This document shows positions 1-10,576 of a stretch of 64,000 bases of DNA, piece by piece. Under the pieces are notes generated by a model. The model ran no database searches, was not told the DNA's origin, and worked only from the letters and a program-made list of their open reading frames with translations. Each line of letters opens with the position of its first letter. Positions within the stretch are counted from its first letter, which is position 1. Both the position numbers and the translations under genes were made by a program. The stretch is from Blattamonas nauphoetae (lineage: Eukaryota; Preaxostyla; Oxymonadida): the NCBI GenBank assembly GCA_033064195.1, contig JARBJD010000079.1, positions 186,001 to 250,000 on the forward strand. The letters run 5' to 3'.

Positions 1-868
1 CTCCAATTTGTCCGAAGCAGATTCGACTGTTTGTCCATCCCAAATCATGATTGCTGCATGGTCGAGAAGCAATGAAAGACGAAGATAGGACACACCATCA
101 TAGGAATGTTCGTCTACAGCTCTTGATGGAGACATGCAATCACTCATTAGCAGGAGAGAAGTGAAGAGAGACAGATTATGGCAGTTTTCAGATTGTTCTG
201 CATTTGAGAGACCCAGTCTCGAACAGATACCACAGTCATTCCGGCTTCCGGTATTTGGTTCTCATTTTTCAAAGAAAGGGTTGATCTCAATTTGTCCGCG
301 AATTTTAGAAAAATAAACAATTAGAGCAGTGAGTGACATTGATATGATCACACGAGATGGTTGTTTGTTCCTCAATTTCAATTTCTTCCTGCTGAAGACG
401 GTGTGGAGACTGGTCAACCGGACTCAAGTTGAAATTATGGATTGAACTCAATCTGAACTCATTAACGATTGCTTTATTTTCATTTTAGCATCACTTGTTC
501 AATAATTACTGGCCTTTCCTGCTGTTTGATTGAAGAATGATAAATAGAAATGGAATTGAAAGCTCGTTCTCATTGATCACCCCTTTCTTGTTTTTTAAGA
601 ACCAAATACCGGAAGCCGGAATGACTGCATGTGGATCCAACCCGACCACATGGCTTCAACCCGACCACAAGATAAACGACCATCTTTCTTCACATCGTTT
701 TTCTCATCTTTCAGTGGGTTTCTTTTCTAAAAATAAGAGAGAATAACACAGTTTCACAGTTTAAACCCAAATTCCTGTTCGGTCCCAATTAGAAGTAGGT
801 ATTCTCGGAGAAATTCAGATCGTTTCATAAAAATCTGAACTGCTGGAAATCCACTGTATTGTGTCAAA
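1..868. other. No recognisable gene at left edge
   Basis: Only short reading frames with no family resemblance are present. The one clear structure is a perfect 30-bp inverted repeat (listed separately). Two direct copies of an 'aacccgaccaca' phrase lie near 637-666. I see no tRNA, rRNA or start of a long gene. Confidence 0.5.
233..627. repeat. 30-bp perfect inverted repeat enclosing a 395-bp segment
   Basis: Positions 233-262 (beginning CAGTCATTCCGG) are the exact reverse complement of 598-627. The enclosed segment has no coding capacity, so this could be a small non-autonomous DNA transposon (MITE). I see no convincing target-site duplication next to the arms. A hairpin-forming or regulatory inverted repeat is the alternative. 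Confidence 0.5.
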
Positions 869-1656
869 TTATTGCTTTGATGAAGAGACACCGAATTGGA
901 GTGTTGTCTGCTTAAGTTTGGGAGTTGGTTTGATTGTCTTGGATATCGTCAGATGATTTTTTGTTGAATTTGGTCGTTTGACCGGCACAATTGGAAGAGA
1001 AGGTTCCGACGGAGGTGTCTGAACGAAATTGAGCAATCGAGCTCGATACTTGCACTGTCCATACAGTGTGGAGGCTGTCTTTGGATCATCTGGACTTCCC
1101 TTGGTTTTTTTCAGTTTTGTCTGTTTCTCATGCATTTTCGTCATTTGATCGACAAGAGTCGAAATATTCAGCGGGTGGAGACCGCACACAGCCTCTTGAG
1201 GATTTTATGACATCAGGATGTGTTGCCGAAGAAAGTGCCGATGGGAGAACGCGAGTAAGCTCCGATCGATATGAACTGATACTCGTTCCGCTCTCACTGT
1301 TGAACTGTCGTTGTAATTCAGCCTTAAATCGAGCAAGATATCCTGTCAGGGTTGACAGAGATTTCTCGAAATGCTGGAGCAGTGCTGACTATATTGTGGT
1401 CATCAGCGAGTTTGGACTGGATTGAAGTTTCGAAGGATGACCGTCCATTCAGAAGAAGAGCCTTGTCATACTGCTTGACTCTTCGTGTGGAACCGAATAT
1501 CTTACCAGGACATTGAATCTGGAAGGAATTTGACAGAGGTCCATATCTCATTGACGGAGCGATCTTGACACTGTTTCGAGTTGATTCGTCAACTGCTGAT
1601 GAGGATTGGCAGCTTTGATCTTCAGGTTCAAAATTCGACAGTTTCACTGACATCAC
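869..1656 (-). pseudogene. Broken minus-strand reading frame, unrecognised
   Basis: Three minus-strand open stretches follow one another in different frames: about 1,656-1,324, then about 1,345-1,190, then 1,189-869. Each reads as a plausible charged, Ser/Thr/Lys-rich protein. The last ends in a basic tail containing KQTTLQFG and SSSKQ. The frame changes could be missed short introns or real damage. The KQTTLQ piece recalls a PCNA-binding motif but lacks the aromatic pair, so I do not name it that. No domain is recognised. The gap to the surface-protein relic downstream is short and on the other strand. Confidence 0.25.
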
Positions 1657-1689
1657 TCTGCCTTTACAGCGAAGGACCCTCCTCTCTGA

Positions 1690-4600
1690 TCGCTCAGTCT
1701 CATCGTCCTGTGTGACCGTATCAGACAGTGATATTCACTCAACGATGGCAAACTCTCAATTGTCCAATGTTGTCTTCGAAGGACAATCCCAAGATCTTTC
1801 AACCATCTGCATTTCTCGACCAACTCGATCCACACCTTCATCCGCGTCCAATTGTCAGGGAATGCCTTCATTGGGAACTATGTCATGACTCTCACTTATG
1901 GTTTCTCATATACCGTCACTGCTCAGTCTCCCACATCAGCTGTCTCTGAAGAAATCGCTCTTGGTTGGCCAGACAGCCTCGCATTCGACACTCCTTCACC
2001 ATCCAATCAATCATCTCCACAACCCCTGATGTGAATGTTGTTTTGCCTGACACACTGACCTTCACAACTCCAAAGAAGGAAGATCCTCTGAATCTGTTTG
2101 TGGATGGGGGATCAGGAGAGACAAGCCGGTTTTGTGGAGAATCATCTCGTCCTTGCTCGTCTGTGGAAGTTGCCTGGGAGATTGTTTCTCAGATTGAGGC
2201 TCGGACGCCAACGATTGGGATTGTTTCCTCAGCGACACTTGGATCACCGATTCGGATTGAGAATGGGATGGTTGCACTCATCTCCAACAGCGGATCACGT
2301 TCTCTCACAATCATCGCAGCCGGACAACTTGAAGTCGGTGATTCATCAACCTTGAAACTATCAACTCTTTCACTCGAAATTGACACTCTCACATCGGGCC
2401 GAACTGTGGAACTGATCACAGTCTCAGCTGGCTCTCTGATCGTGTCTTCGTGCGATGTCTTCGTGTCGACGACGAGTCTGTCTGTGTCTTTTGTTTCGTC
2501 GTCGAATGGTCAGCTGTCCTTTCCCAGTTCAACGATAACCATCCCGACATTGACGTCGAAGCCTTTTGTGTCAGTTTCGGGAGGAGAACTGAGGGCTGAT
2601 TCTTCCACATCGTTCATCAACTCCGACACAGCCATTCATCAATCTTCATTTCTGTCAGTGAGTGGTGGCACAATCGTTCTTGAAGACACAAAACTATTGA
2701 CACCACAAAAGATGACATTTGCCTCTTCCGCTCTGATTGATCAGATAAAAGGATCACTGACGATCTCTAATAGTGGTGTTAGAAACCCGCACGCGTTCAG
2801 AAACCCGCAACGGGGGTCCAAAAAACCGCAACCGAACGATCTTCATCATAATCTCACTCTTTCACCATTTGTTCACATTATCCTCTATTTTTCTCACATT
2901 TTCGAAAAAATCTATCGAAAACAGTCGTGAAGTGACGTAATTGAATCTGACCTTTTCGAGACTCTGCTTTGTCATCAAATACTACTCTGTTCTGGCTTTC
3001 TTGTTGGGTACGTTGTTGTGAGCTTCAAAAAACATTGTCTCAGTGATCGGATTCATTTTCTTCTCTTCTATTCTTCATTTGAATGCACAATCATCGATGT
3101 CACTGTCCTTTTGTCTTCTTGACGTAAATCTCTGTACGATTCAAGATATTATCTCCTTCTTCGAATGTACTATCTATCGGATAATCACAGGTATGATTTC
3201 AAGAAAGAGACATCCTTCATTGTTGACATTTTGTGATTCATCCATGAATCGCTGAATCTCACTCCCAATGGTCGGATGGATTTGAAAAACATTTGGATTT
3301 GAGAATTGACACTTGTTTTGTGGCTGAAAGACATGCAGTGAGTCATGGGCTTGGAAACATCAAATTGTGTTTGAATCATGGCCCATTTATGTGAAAGTCA
3401 CTTTTCACGAACGTGTTTTTCTTTTTCACTTCTTCCTAAAAACTTCTTAATTACTTCTGTAGAGGACATTAGAAAAACAGAATAATTCATGAATGAAGTG
3501 GCGGTTTTATCACGCTGGTTGCGGGTTTATGAACCAGAGCGGGTTTCTAACACCACTATAACATGAAGATTGAGAACATCACTCGTGAGACTGGAGATGG
3601 AGGTGTGATCAGTGCCAGCCTGACATTGGCATCGGACAAACTCTCCATCGTCTCGACCATCTTCGTCACGTGTTCGTGTTCAGCTGGAAACGGAGGAGCA
3701 CTGGCAATGACCATCACATCAGGTTCGCTCTCGCTGAACGAGTGTCAGTTTGGGAGCTGTTCGAGTGGATTGGACGGAGGCGCGGTGTGGCTGGATCTGT
3801 CGCAGATGCCGACCTTGTCACAATATTCGCTGTTGAACATGCAATATGGAACAAGCAGTTTGACGAACACAGCATCTGGGAAAGGACACTGCGTGTTTGT
3901 GGTGGGGGAGGATCTGCGAAGAGTGGTTGTGGGGAGTCGATGGCGAGGGTCTTTCGAGGAAGCGGAAGAGGACGATTTGTGGGGAAGGGACGCAACAACA
4001 CCGCCATCAGGAATGTCGTTACTGTCGCTTCTGCAATCACACGTGATTGGGGTGGGAGAGAGAGGAAGAGACGATGGAGCAGGAACCATCGACGCTCCGT
4101 TCAAGACACTGCATCGCTGCTTCGAGGAAACAGAACAACGCGATGGATCGTTCTCTGTGGTTGTGGTTGAGCGAGCTCGGATCGGAACGAGCTGTTGGCT
4201 GGTGGGTAAGCGAGGATGGGCGATGGATGTGAGTGGAACTGGAAGTGGAGGATCGTCTCTCAGCGAAGTGCTGTGCAGTGTGAGTGACGAGGAGAAGAAA
4301 CCAGGAACACCTTCGTCGTCGCCACCGCACGCGATGATCACACTGAGCGGACAGACGCTCTCTTTCTTTGAAATTCTGTTCTCTTCATTTTGTGGGCCTC
4401 GCTCGATGCGGGCTGTTTTCTCGCTGCTGGCTTCGTCGTCCCTCACTCTGTCGTCCTGCTCGCTCTCCTCGTCGTCTCCCATCGCTGTCTCGCTTGTCTC
4501 CGTGTCTGACACATCTTCATTCTCCGCGGACAGCATGACAGTGAGCGATGTGTCGTTTGTTGGGAAGGCAGGGTTGGTGAAGTTTGTTGATGCAAGCAGA

Positions 4601-5251
4601 ATCACACTGACATCGTGCTCGTTCCTGTCGATCTCGTTGGAAGGAGGAGCGCTGATGTGGGGGACGACACGCGGTGCCTTGAAAGTGACAAACACAGACT
4701 TCTCTGACTGCAAAGGAGAAGAGTTCGGAAGTGTGATTCGAGTTCAGATTGTGGGAATCACAGGAGCAATCACAAACAGCCGCTTTACGTCATGCTCAGC
4801 TGGAGTGAGGATGGGAGAGAAGAACGAGGGAGACGTGGTTGGGGGAGGATGTGTGGTGGTTGAGATGATGAAGCGAACAAGCTCGACTCGTCGTCTTCCC
4901 TCTTCGTGCGTCGACCTCTCGCTCTCCTCGTTCTCCGACTGCACTCTGACCAACACTGACCCCTCATCATCTCCGTCGTCGTTGTCTTCGTTTGTGGGTG
5001 GGGGTGGATTCTTGATTTTTGGGAACGAGAACACCGACTCGGCGATTCTTCAGAAAGTGACACTCTCTCGCTGCTGGTGCAAAGGGTTCTGTGAGATGGA
5101 TGGATTCGATGGGGGAGTTGTGGTTGGGAGGAGACACGCCCTGTTCGCAGATCGACGAGACAGTTCGGTTCGAGAGTGCAGAATGGGAAGCATTGAACTG
5201 CGATGTTTCTCTCCTCCGAATCGAATCAATCGCCTTCAGAAGAACTCTTGA
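1690..5251 (+). pseudogene. Relic of a beta-helix surface-protein gene, split by a MITE
   Basis: From about 1,850 the translation matches the ectodomain style of the intact surface proteins in this window: Ser/Thr-rich strands, then LFVDGGSGE followed by a Cys and PCSSVEVAWEIV, then beta-helix-like repeats with GNGGALAM and LDGGAVWL turns. The frame changes near 1,990, and upstream of about 1,850 the text is degraded. A 788-bp insert sits at 2,771-3,558; across it the host frame resumes as ISN then MKIENITRE. The ectodomain continues to 5,251 and stops without a transmembrane helix or the kinase-like tail of its relatives. It is a truncated copy, probably not a functional receptor. An expressed secreted fragment from 3,563-5,251 cannot be excluded. 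Confidence 0.7.
2771..3558. mobile_element. 788-bp MITE with terminal inverted repeats and TAA duplication
   Basis: The 20 bases at 2,771-2,790 (TAGTGGTGTTAGAAACCC...) are the exact reverse complement of 3,539-3,558. The similarity continues imperfectly inward for about 60 bp through repeated AAACCCGCAAC blocks. The trinucleotide TAA flanks both sides (2,768-2,770 and 3,559-3,561). Removing the insert plus one TAA restores the surface-protein frame exactly. It has no long reading frame, so it is non-autonomous. A 3-bp TAA/TTA duplication is usual for PIF/Harbinger elements, which makes that superfamily the leading guess; the TIR sequence alone does not prove it. The near-perfect ends suggest a fairly recent insertion. 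Confidence 0.8.
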
Positions 5252-5606
5252 TCTCAGAAAAGGGTGACATTGTGTAGTAATTCTTTTTTCAGTCGTGTAT
5301 TGACATTTCACTGCATCTTTTGTTTTGAGACCAAAAATGAAATGACAAATGCATCGGGTTAACAGAAACAAACATCCATCCAGACCATTGAGGTTTTGGA
5401 TTCCAAACAATTTCCGAGCAGTGCGAGATGGGCGGCGAAGGAGAGACTGGCGACTACTGAGCGAAACTGGAGAGAGAAGCAGAATCGTTCGGGTAAACCA
5501 TGAGGTGATGTCAGAGCCGACAAAGATCATACACAAACAGTGTTTGTTGTCCAAAAGAAGGCAGAAACAGTCCGAAACGTTCGCTGCTTCTTGTCTGTCT
5601 CTGTTC
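5252..5606. other. Conserved 3' flank of ARM-like gene copy A
   Basis: Roughly 5,430-5,600 matches sequence just downstream (gene sense) of copies B, C and D, near 8,150-8,310, 15,230-15,425 and 18,110-18,290. It shares phrases such as 'aaaccatgaggtgatg', 'cagagccgacaaagatcatac' and 'gttgtccaaaagaaggcag'. No reading frame in it is shared between the copies, so it is probably a 3' UTR or flank duplicated with the gene. Confidence 0.5.
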
Positions 5607-6673
5607 TTACTGTGCAAGGTTCAAGGCCTGCAGGTTGCTCCATTGAATCGAGTTGGCAACAAACCAGTTTCCATAGAAGTCGTTTCGGTCGTTTCGCAGC
5701 TTTGCCTCAACCACATCGTCGATGCCCTCCATTCGCAACAGTCGATGCAATGTCTTCCCCATCTGTCGCTGATCTCCCCTTGTTGTGTTCCATTCCCGCT
5801 GGGAAGTGAGTATTTCATTCATAAAACTCCAGATTGAGCGATTCTCTTCAAAGAATGTCAGACAACTGGGGATCGTGAGAACAACTGGCATGTGAAGAAC
5901 AAAATCCATCGTCTGTCGATGATATGGACATATTCGGAGGATTCGGGCGAGGAGTTTCAGAAAAGCCTCGGATTGGTTCCCATCGATGATCGAAAATCGG
6001 TTTGCACACAAATGGCAAATATACTTCTACGAAGGCACGAGAACTTGCTGCAGAACCGCCCCGTGAACAGCTTGTTGTTCATTCCCATATTTAATTCTGA
6101 ATTCTATGAGCCCATCTGGAGACGCGAGCCTGACAGAAGTGGCGATGCTTGACATGAGGTGGATGTGGATGTCGGCTGCTTCTTCAAAAGAAAGAGACAC
6201 TGCATTGAGAGTGTTGATGAGTTGAGGGATCAGATCAGCTTGGACGAGGTCAAGATGGATTTTAGCTGAACAGTTCATGATCAGATTTCCGACCACCTTC
6301 ATTGCAGCTTCAATGATTGCCTGACTGGGTGATGAAAGGAGCACCACAATGGATTGCACGATGTCTGTCGAAGATTCATCAGTTGCTAGTCCTAAGCTGT
6401 TGACAAAACCATCGGCAGCTCGTCGAACAAGTGGATCCATGTGGATAAGAAATTTCACGGTTTTAGTTTCCAAAGAGTCATCAAGGATAGGCTGCGCTTC
6501 ATAGAGGCAATAAGAGACTGAAAAACAACGGCCTTTTCGGTTCCAGTTTCATTTCGATTGTATTGCCAATTCAGGAATGTTGAGCAATCTATTGAAAATG
6601 GAAACGGAGGGGTTGACAAATCAGAGCGTGCTGTACTTGAGGAGGTGCCTGGTTTTACGACAATATTGCTCAT
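5607..6673 (-). pseudogene. ARM/HEAT-like repeat protein, copy A (broken)
   Basis: This is a paralogue of the genes at 8,315, 15,428 and 18,293. It keeps the family landmarks in order: DCSTFLNW near the start, TDIVQSIVVLLSSPSQAII, LVQADLIPQLINTLN, VLVPS, CANRFSIIDG, MPVVLTIPSCLTFFE and LLRMEGIDDVVEAKLRNDRN near the end. Two lesions are visible. There is a frame change after the MKRSLSL segment near 6,470. There is also an in-frame TAG at about 6,025, just after VLVPS, where copies C and D have a Glu codon and copy B Gly. A relative of copy C's possible N-terminal extension (SLRWLIYIV) lies upstream near 6,700-6,800. The helical repeat character suggests a cytosolic scaffold; its function is unknown. 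Confidence 0.7.
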
Positions 6674-7734
6674 TCAGATTGATTCAGCGAGAAAACTTTC
6701 GTAATGGGTTCGAGGAAAGTGTGAAAGAAAGAGTTTGAGATGAAATAACTGTCCGTAAGGGACAATATAAATCAACCAACGAAGACTGAGACGATCCATG
6801 AATGAAGAAGTGAGATGGTGATCGAACAAGACAAGTGAAGAAGGCAGAAGAAGAGACGAATGTGTCAAGGGGAGTGGTTTCTCATTGCTGTCTGGTCCAG
6901 TCTCTTCCATTCGTTCCCTTCCACAACTCGGGACCAGTGTGCGGGTGTAAGTGACACACGAATCTATTGCAAGGTGAAGGAGTGTGTGACAGACAGTGTT
7001 CGCACGTGCTCGTCCCTTCTGCTCCTTTGCGTGAAGGCTTCCTGACACTCGCTGTGATTGTCATCTCTCGTTCAGTTCTCTTCCATCCATCACAGTGCGA
7101 GTTGCTCGTTGTTTGAGAGTGGAGTGGAAGAGCGACGAAGGAGAGCGGGAGAGGCGGAAAAGCGTGCGAGAGATCGACTCTGTCGCATCACACATCGAAG
7201 AAGAGGCAATGTGTTGAGAAGGGGAAGTCCATCGAATCAACGACGTCGGGTCCTCATGAAGACGTGACGGCACCGACGAGACACGCGAAGCGATCAGAAG
7301 CGGGTGTCGACCACGATGGAACTTGGCTGGCCACTGTCGTCATCCATCCAAACTGTCGAACATGAAATCCAACCAAGTGGTTCAACACGATCGACTTCTG
7401 CACAACTCTATCTCCCCAACCTCATCTGGAGCGTTGAGTGTGGTGAGAGCGAGTGGAAGTGTGCACAAAGGATGAACATGAAGAAGAGGTGCGAGAGCTG
7501 GTTGAAGGTGAAGAACATCGGCTCGGTGGCGTCTGAATCATCACTTGTTCTTGCCTGGTTCTGATGACGATCCAGACGGTTCATTTTTTGCTGAACGTTC
7601 AGTCTGATTGAAGTGCTTGCAACATGCTGCCCGTCACGTTCATTTCCCGCAGATTGTGAGAGTCACCAGGAATTGGCGGGAGATCATCAAGAAATAGTCG
7701 TGCCTCGTCCTCTCATTTGGAGCGGCAGATGCGA
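6674..7734. other. Gene-poor stretch upstream of ARM copy A
   Basis: At 6,674-6,800 the sequence resembles the region upstream of copies B, C and D and probably holds their promoter or 5' leader. Beyond about 6,850 there are only short frames on both strands with no recognised family. Similar phrases (Cys/Arg-rich minus-strand text, 'cacacgcgaa' runs) recur near 16,700-17,400, so this may be duplicated flank. I see no RNA gene. Confidence 0.35.
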
Positions 7735-7913
7735 GTGGGAGGGTGTGGGTGGTGAGGGAGAGGCAGAGGGGAGTGGGAGGGTGTGGGTGGTGAGGGAGAG
7801 GCAGAGGGGAGTGGGAGGGTGTGGGTGGTGAGGGAGAGGCAGAGGGGAGTGGGAGGGTGTGGATGATGAGGAAGAGGCAGCGGGGAGTGGGAGGGTGTGG
7901 GTGGTGAGGGAGT
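7735..7913. repeat. Minisatellite, 38-bp unit, G-rich
   Basis: About four and a half copies of a 38-bp unit run head to tail, beginning GTGGGAGGGTGTGGGTGGTG and continuing AGGGAGAGGCAGAGGGGA. The first copies are nearly perfect and later ones have substitutions. The same unit forms the block at 17,475-17,850. Strong G/C strand asymmetry and G-runs make quadruplex formation possible. Confidence 0.9.
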
Positions 7914-8105
7914 AGCTGGTGTGAGATTGACGAGGGATCAGCTGGTGTGAGTGTGACGAGGGATCAGCTGGTGTGAGTGTGACGAGGGATTAGCTGGTGT
8001 GAGTGTGACGAGGGATTAGCTGGTGTGAGATTGACGAGGGATCAGCTGGTGTGAGTGTGACGAGGGATTAGCTGGTGTGAATGTGACGAGGGATTAGCTG
8101 GTGTG
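7914..8105. repeat. Minisatellite, 26-bp unit
   Basis: About seven to eight tandem copies of a roughly 26-bp unit (AGCTGGTGTGAGTGTGACGA plus GGGATT) directly follow the 38-bp array. Units differ at a few sites (gattgac/gtgtgac, gatcagc/gattagc). This block has no counterpart at the second minisatellite locus. Confidence 0.9.
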
Positions 8106-8314
8106 CATGAAGAAGCATTTTGGCTGATTTGTCTGTCCGAAGAGACGAGGGAGCACACACGCGAGAAGGGAGTCGGGAGGAAGGCCCAAAAATTCAGTCG
8201 ATTTGTCTCGAGCGTCCATCCAAGTGTGGGTGGCCGACAAAGATCACACAAACAGTCGTTTCGTCCAAATCGAGTCACAAACAGTGCGAGATGTCTGCTG
8301 CTTCTTGTCTGCTT

Positions 8315-9388
8315 CTATTCCAGTTCTGGAATATCCACACTCAGCAGGTTGTTCCATTCAATGGAGTCGGCAACAATATCTCCACCAAAGGACGTTCTTC
8401 TGTTGTTTTGCAGCTTTTTTTCAATCACATCTTCGATGCCCTCCATTCTCAGCATTCGATGCATTGTCTTCCACAACTGTCGCACTTCTCCACGTTTTTT
8501 GTTCCATTCCCGCTGGGCATTGACCATAGTATACAGACAATCCTGGATTGAGCGATCATTTTCGAAGAATGTGAGACAACTTGTGACCGTGAGAACAACT
8601 GGCATACGAAGAATAAAATCCATTGCCGGTTGGTAAGAAGAAGATAGTTCGAGATGTTGGATGAGGAGAACCAGAAAAAACCTGGATTGGCCACCATCGA
8701 TGATCGAAAATCGGTTCACGCACAAACGCCTAATATACTCCCCCGAAGGGACGAGAACTTGCTTCAAGATCGCCTCGTGAGTAGCTTGTTCTTCATGGCT
8801 ATCTTCAGTTCCATGATATTTGAAACCATATGGAGTTGCGAGCCAGAATGATCTGATGATGCTTGTAATGACACAAGTGTGGATATCTTCTGCTTCTGCG
8901 AATGAATGAGACTGGGGATTGAGAGTGACGATGAGTTGAGGGATCAGACCAGCTTGGACGAGGGCAAGAAGGATTTTTGTTGAACAGTTCCGGATCAGAG
9001 CTTCGATCATCTTCATTGCTGCTGTTGTGATAATCTGACGAGTTGAAGAAAGGAGAATAACAATGGACTGTATGAATACTATGGAAGATTCATCTAAGAT
9101 CGGTGCAAAGCTGCTGAGAAATGCTTTTGCTTTTTCTCCAGAATACGGAGACACAGATTCGAGTAGTTTCACAGCTTTCATTTCCAGATTGGCATCAAGT
9201 GCAGGCTGTAACTTCACAGTGGCAACGAGAGATCGAAACGCAGCGGCCCTTTCGTGTTCAGATTCATGTTTGCCCTCTCTCCATTTCAGGAAAAGAGAGC
9301 AATCCGTTGAAAATGGCAACTGAGAGGAGGATAAAGTAGAGCGTGATGTACGTGAGGAGGTGGCTTTTTTCTTGATCTTCATGGTCAT
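8315..9388 (-). CDS. ARM/HEAT-like repeat protein, copy B (intact)
   Basis: This is an uninterrupted 357-codon frame. The N-terminus is Lys/Ser/Thr-rich and is followed by the family signature DCSLFLKW. The rest is predicted alpha-helical repeats: IVFIQSIVILLSSTRQII, LVQAGLIPQLIVTLNP, MPVVLTVTSCLTFFEND, and LRMEGIEDVIEKKLQNNR near the end. Runs of paired amphipathic helices with IPQLI-type turns recall armadillo/HEAT proteins, which act as binding scaffolds; no partner can be deduced. There is no signal peptide or membrane helix. It is one of four paralogues in 14 kb, all on the minus strand, with conserved 3' flanks. The start at 9,388 is the first Met in frame, as in the relatives. Confidence 0.75.
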   Translation of the reverse strand: MTMKIKKKATSSRTSRSTLSSSQLPFSTDCSLFLKWREGKHESEHERAAAFRSLVATVKLQPALDANLEMKAVKLLESVSPYSGEKAKAFLSSFAPILDESSIVFIQSIVILLSSTRQIITTAAMKMIEALIRNCSTKILLALVQAGLIPQLIVTLNPQSHSFAEAEDIHTCVITSIIRSFWLATPYGFKYHGTEDSHEEQATHEAILKQVLVPSGEYIRRLCVNRFSIIDGGQSRFFLVLLIQHLELSSSYQPAMDFILRMPVVLTVTSCLTFFENDRSIQDCLYTMVNAQREWNKKRGEVRQLWKTMHRMLRMEGIEDVIEKKLQNNRRTSFGGDIVADSIEWNNLLSVDIPELE

Positions 9389-9454
9389 TCTGTCTGACTC
9401 GGAATCGTATCACTCGTTATGGGTTCGAAGAACAATCAAACAGAACAGTAGTAC

Positions 9455-9965
9455 TCAAAAAACGAAGATGATGATGATAAGCGAATGAATGAAAGAGACA
9501 TTGTAGAAGAACAGATGAAGTGATGCCTGTGTCTTTTCGATGGTTGCCCACACTGCGTTTGTTGGTGGACCAGCCCTCATACCTGCGATTGTGGCAAAGC
9601 TCTTTTGGAGTAAGTGTGAGGAGCAGCCAGTCGACGAAGTTGCGAAAGAGTCGACATCATTGTCGGGCGAGCTGTTGAGAGTGTCAGTGAGCGTGGAGAT
9701 GAACATTCCGTTGAGAATGAGAGTGGGATCCGCTTGAATCCCTTCATCCACAACGGCAATGCAAGAAGTGAAAGCGATTGGGTCTGGTGGGGATGGACTG
9801 GTTTGTCTCGTTGAAGCCAGCGCAGTCGAGATGGATATCGTGCTCTTCGGTGTCAATTCTCATTGTTTTCGTCCAAATTGCAGGTCGTGCTCGAATGAGA
9901 AGCGATGGTTCAGGGGTCATTCTGTCTGTCGCCCTCCCCAACCGAGTCAGCCAGGTGTCCACCAA
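9455..9965 (-). other. Short minus-strand coding-like fragments, unrecognised
   Basis: Two overlapping minus-strand frames (9,965-9,744 and 9,856-9,455) read as plausible protein. The upstream one stays open without a stop up to the left end of the DIRS-like element at 10,051. The same frame also reads open on the far side of that element (about 15,240-15,054), so this may be the tail of a host gene that the element interrupted. The downstream frame includes MRAGPPTNAVWATIEK. No domain is recognised. Confidence 0.3.
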
Positions 9966-10409
9966 ACCATGCAGGAACAGACTCCCAGCGTGAATGGCGA
10001 GTGACTGGTCATTGCTGGCTGTTGGGACAGAAAGGCAGGGTCTGTGTGCTCTTTACACAAACCAGTGCTCATCAACGGATTGAGTGAGACCCTGGGTCCG
10101 GTAAAGACGGTCCATGGGTTGGCCGATCAACAAACAGAATAATAAAAGTTTTATCTGTTGAAAGAAAAATCCCGACCCGAGAGGTTAATCATCGAGCCGG
10201 TTCTGCCCAAGTGGGGGCGGTTGATGAGCAAAAGGATGGGATCAACCCATTACTCCAGAAAAGCCCCAACGGGGATGAAAAACTGGAGACAACGAGAAGT
10301 CAGAAGGACTAGTGAAGTGGAAACCACCAAAAGGTTACAATTGTAAAAACGCCGCAGTGCTAAAGACATACCGATGTCCTCCTTCAACTGCTGTGTGGCA
10401 GAGAAAGAG

Positions 10410-10487
10410 GTTGATGAGCACTGGTTTGTGTAAAGGATGTCGCAAGCTCCATCCGACACATAACCAGGGCTCATCAACGGATTGAGT
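10410..10487. repeat. Internal complementary region of DIRS-like element 3
   Basis: Bases 10,410-10,435 complement the extreme left end of the element. Bases 10,433-10,487 complement the extreme right end. The two halves overlap by the shared AAG/CTT. In DIRS elements this region is thought to template the circular junction used for integration. Confidence 0.85.
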
Positions 10488-10576
10488 ATTGAAAAGGACT
10501 AAAATCAAGTGTATAAGTGATAATGAAAAGATGAGAGAAGAAGATAACTTCTACGACTCTACCCACTTGCTCCCCT

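Noticed and set aside
869-930. PCNA-interacting (PIP) box in the KQTTLQFG tail
   Set aside because: It lacks the two aromatic residues required by the motif, and the gene itself is broken or unresolved.
3745-4713. 322-codon minus-strand frame opposite the surface relic
   Set aside because: It is antisense to a convincing plus-strand surface-protein frame, and the text has no family resemblance. It is a shadow frame.
5990-6060. Use of TAG as a sense codon (as in some oxymonads)
   Set aside because: Only one in-frame TAG is seen, in a copy that also has a frame change. Intact relatives have Glu or Gly there, so a nonsense mutation is simpler.
7735-8105. CRISPR array
   Set aside because: Units are contiguous without unique spacers, and the genome is eukaryotic. 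It is a minisatellite.
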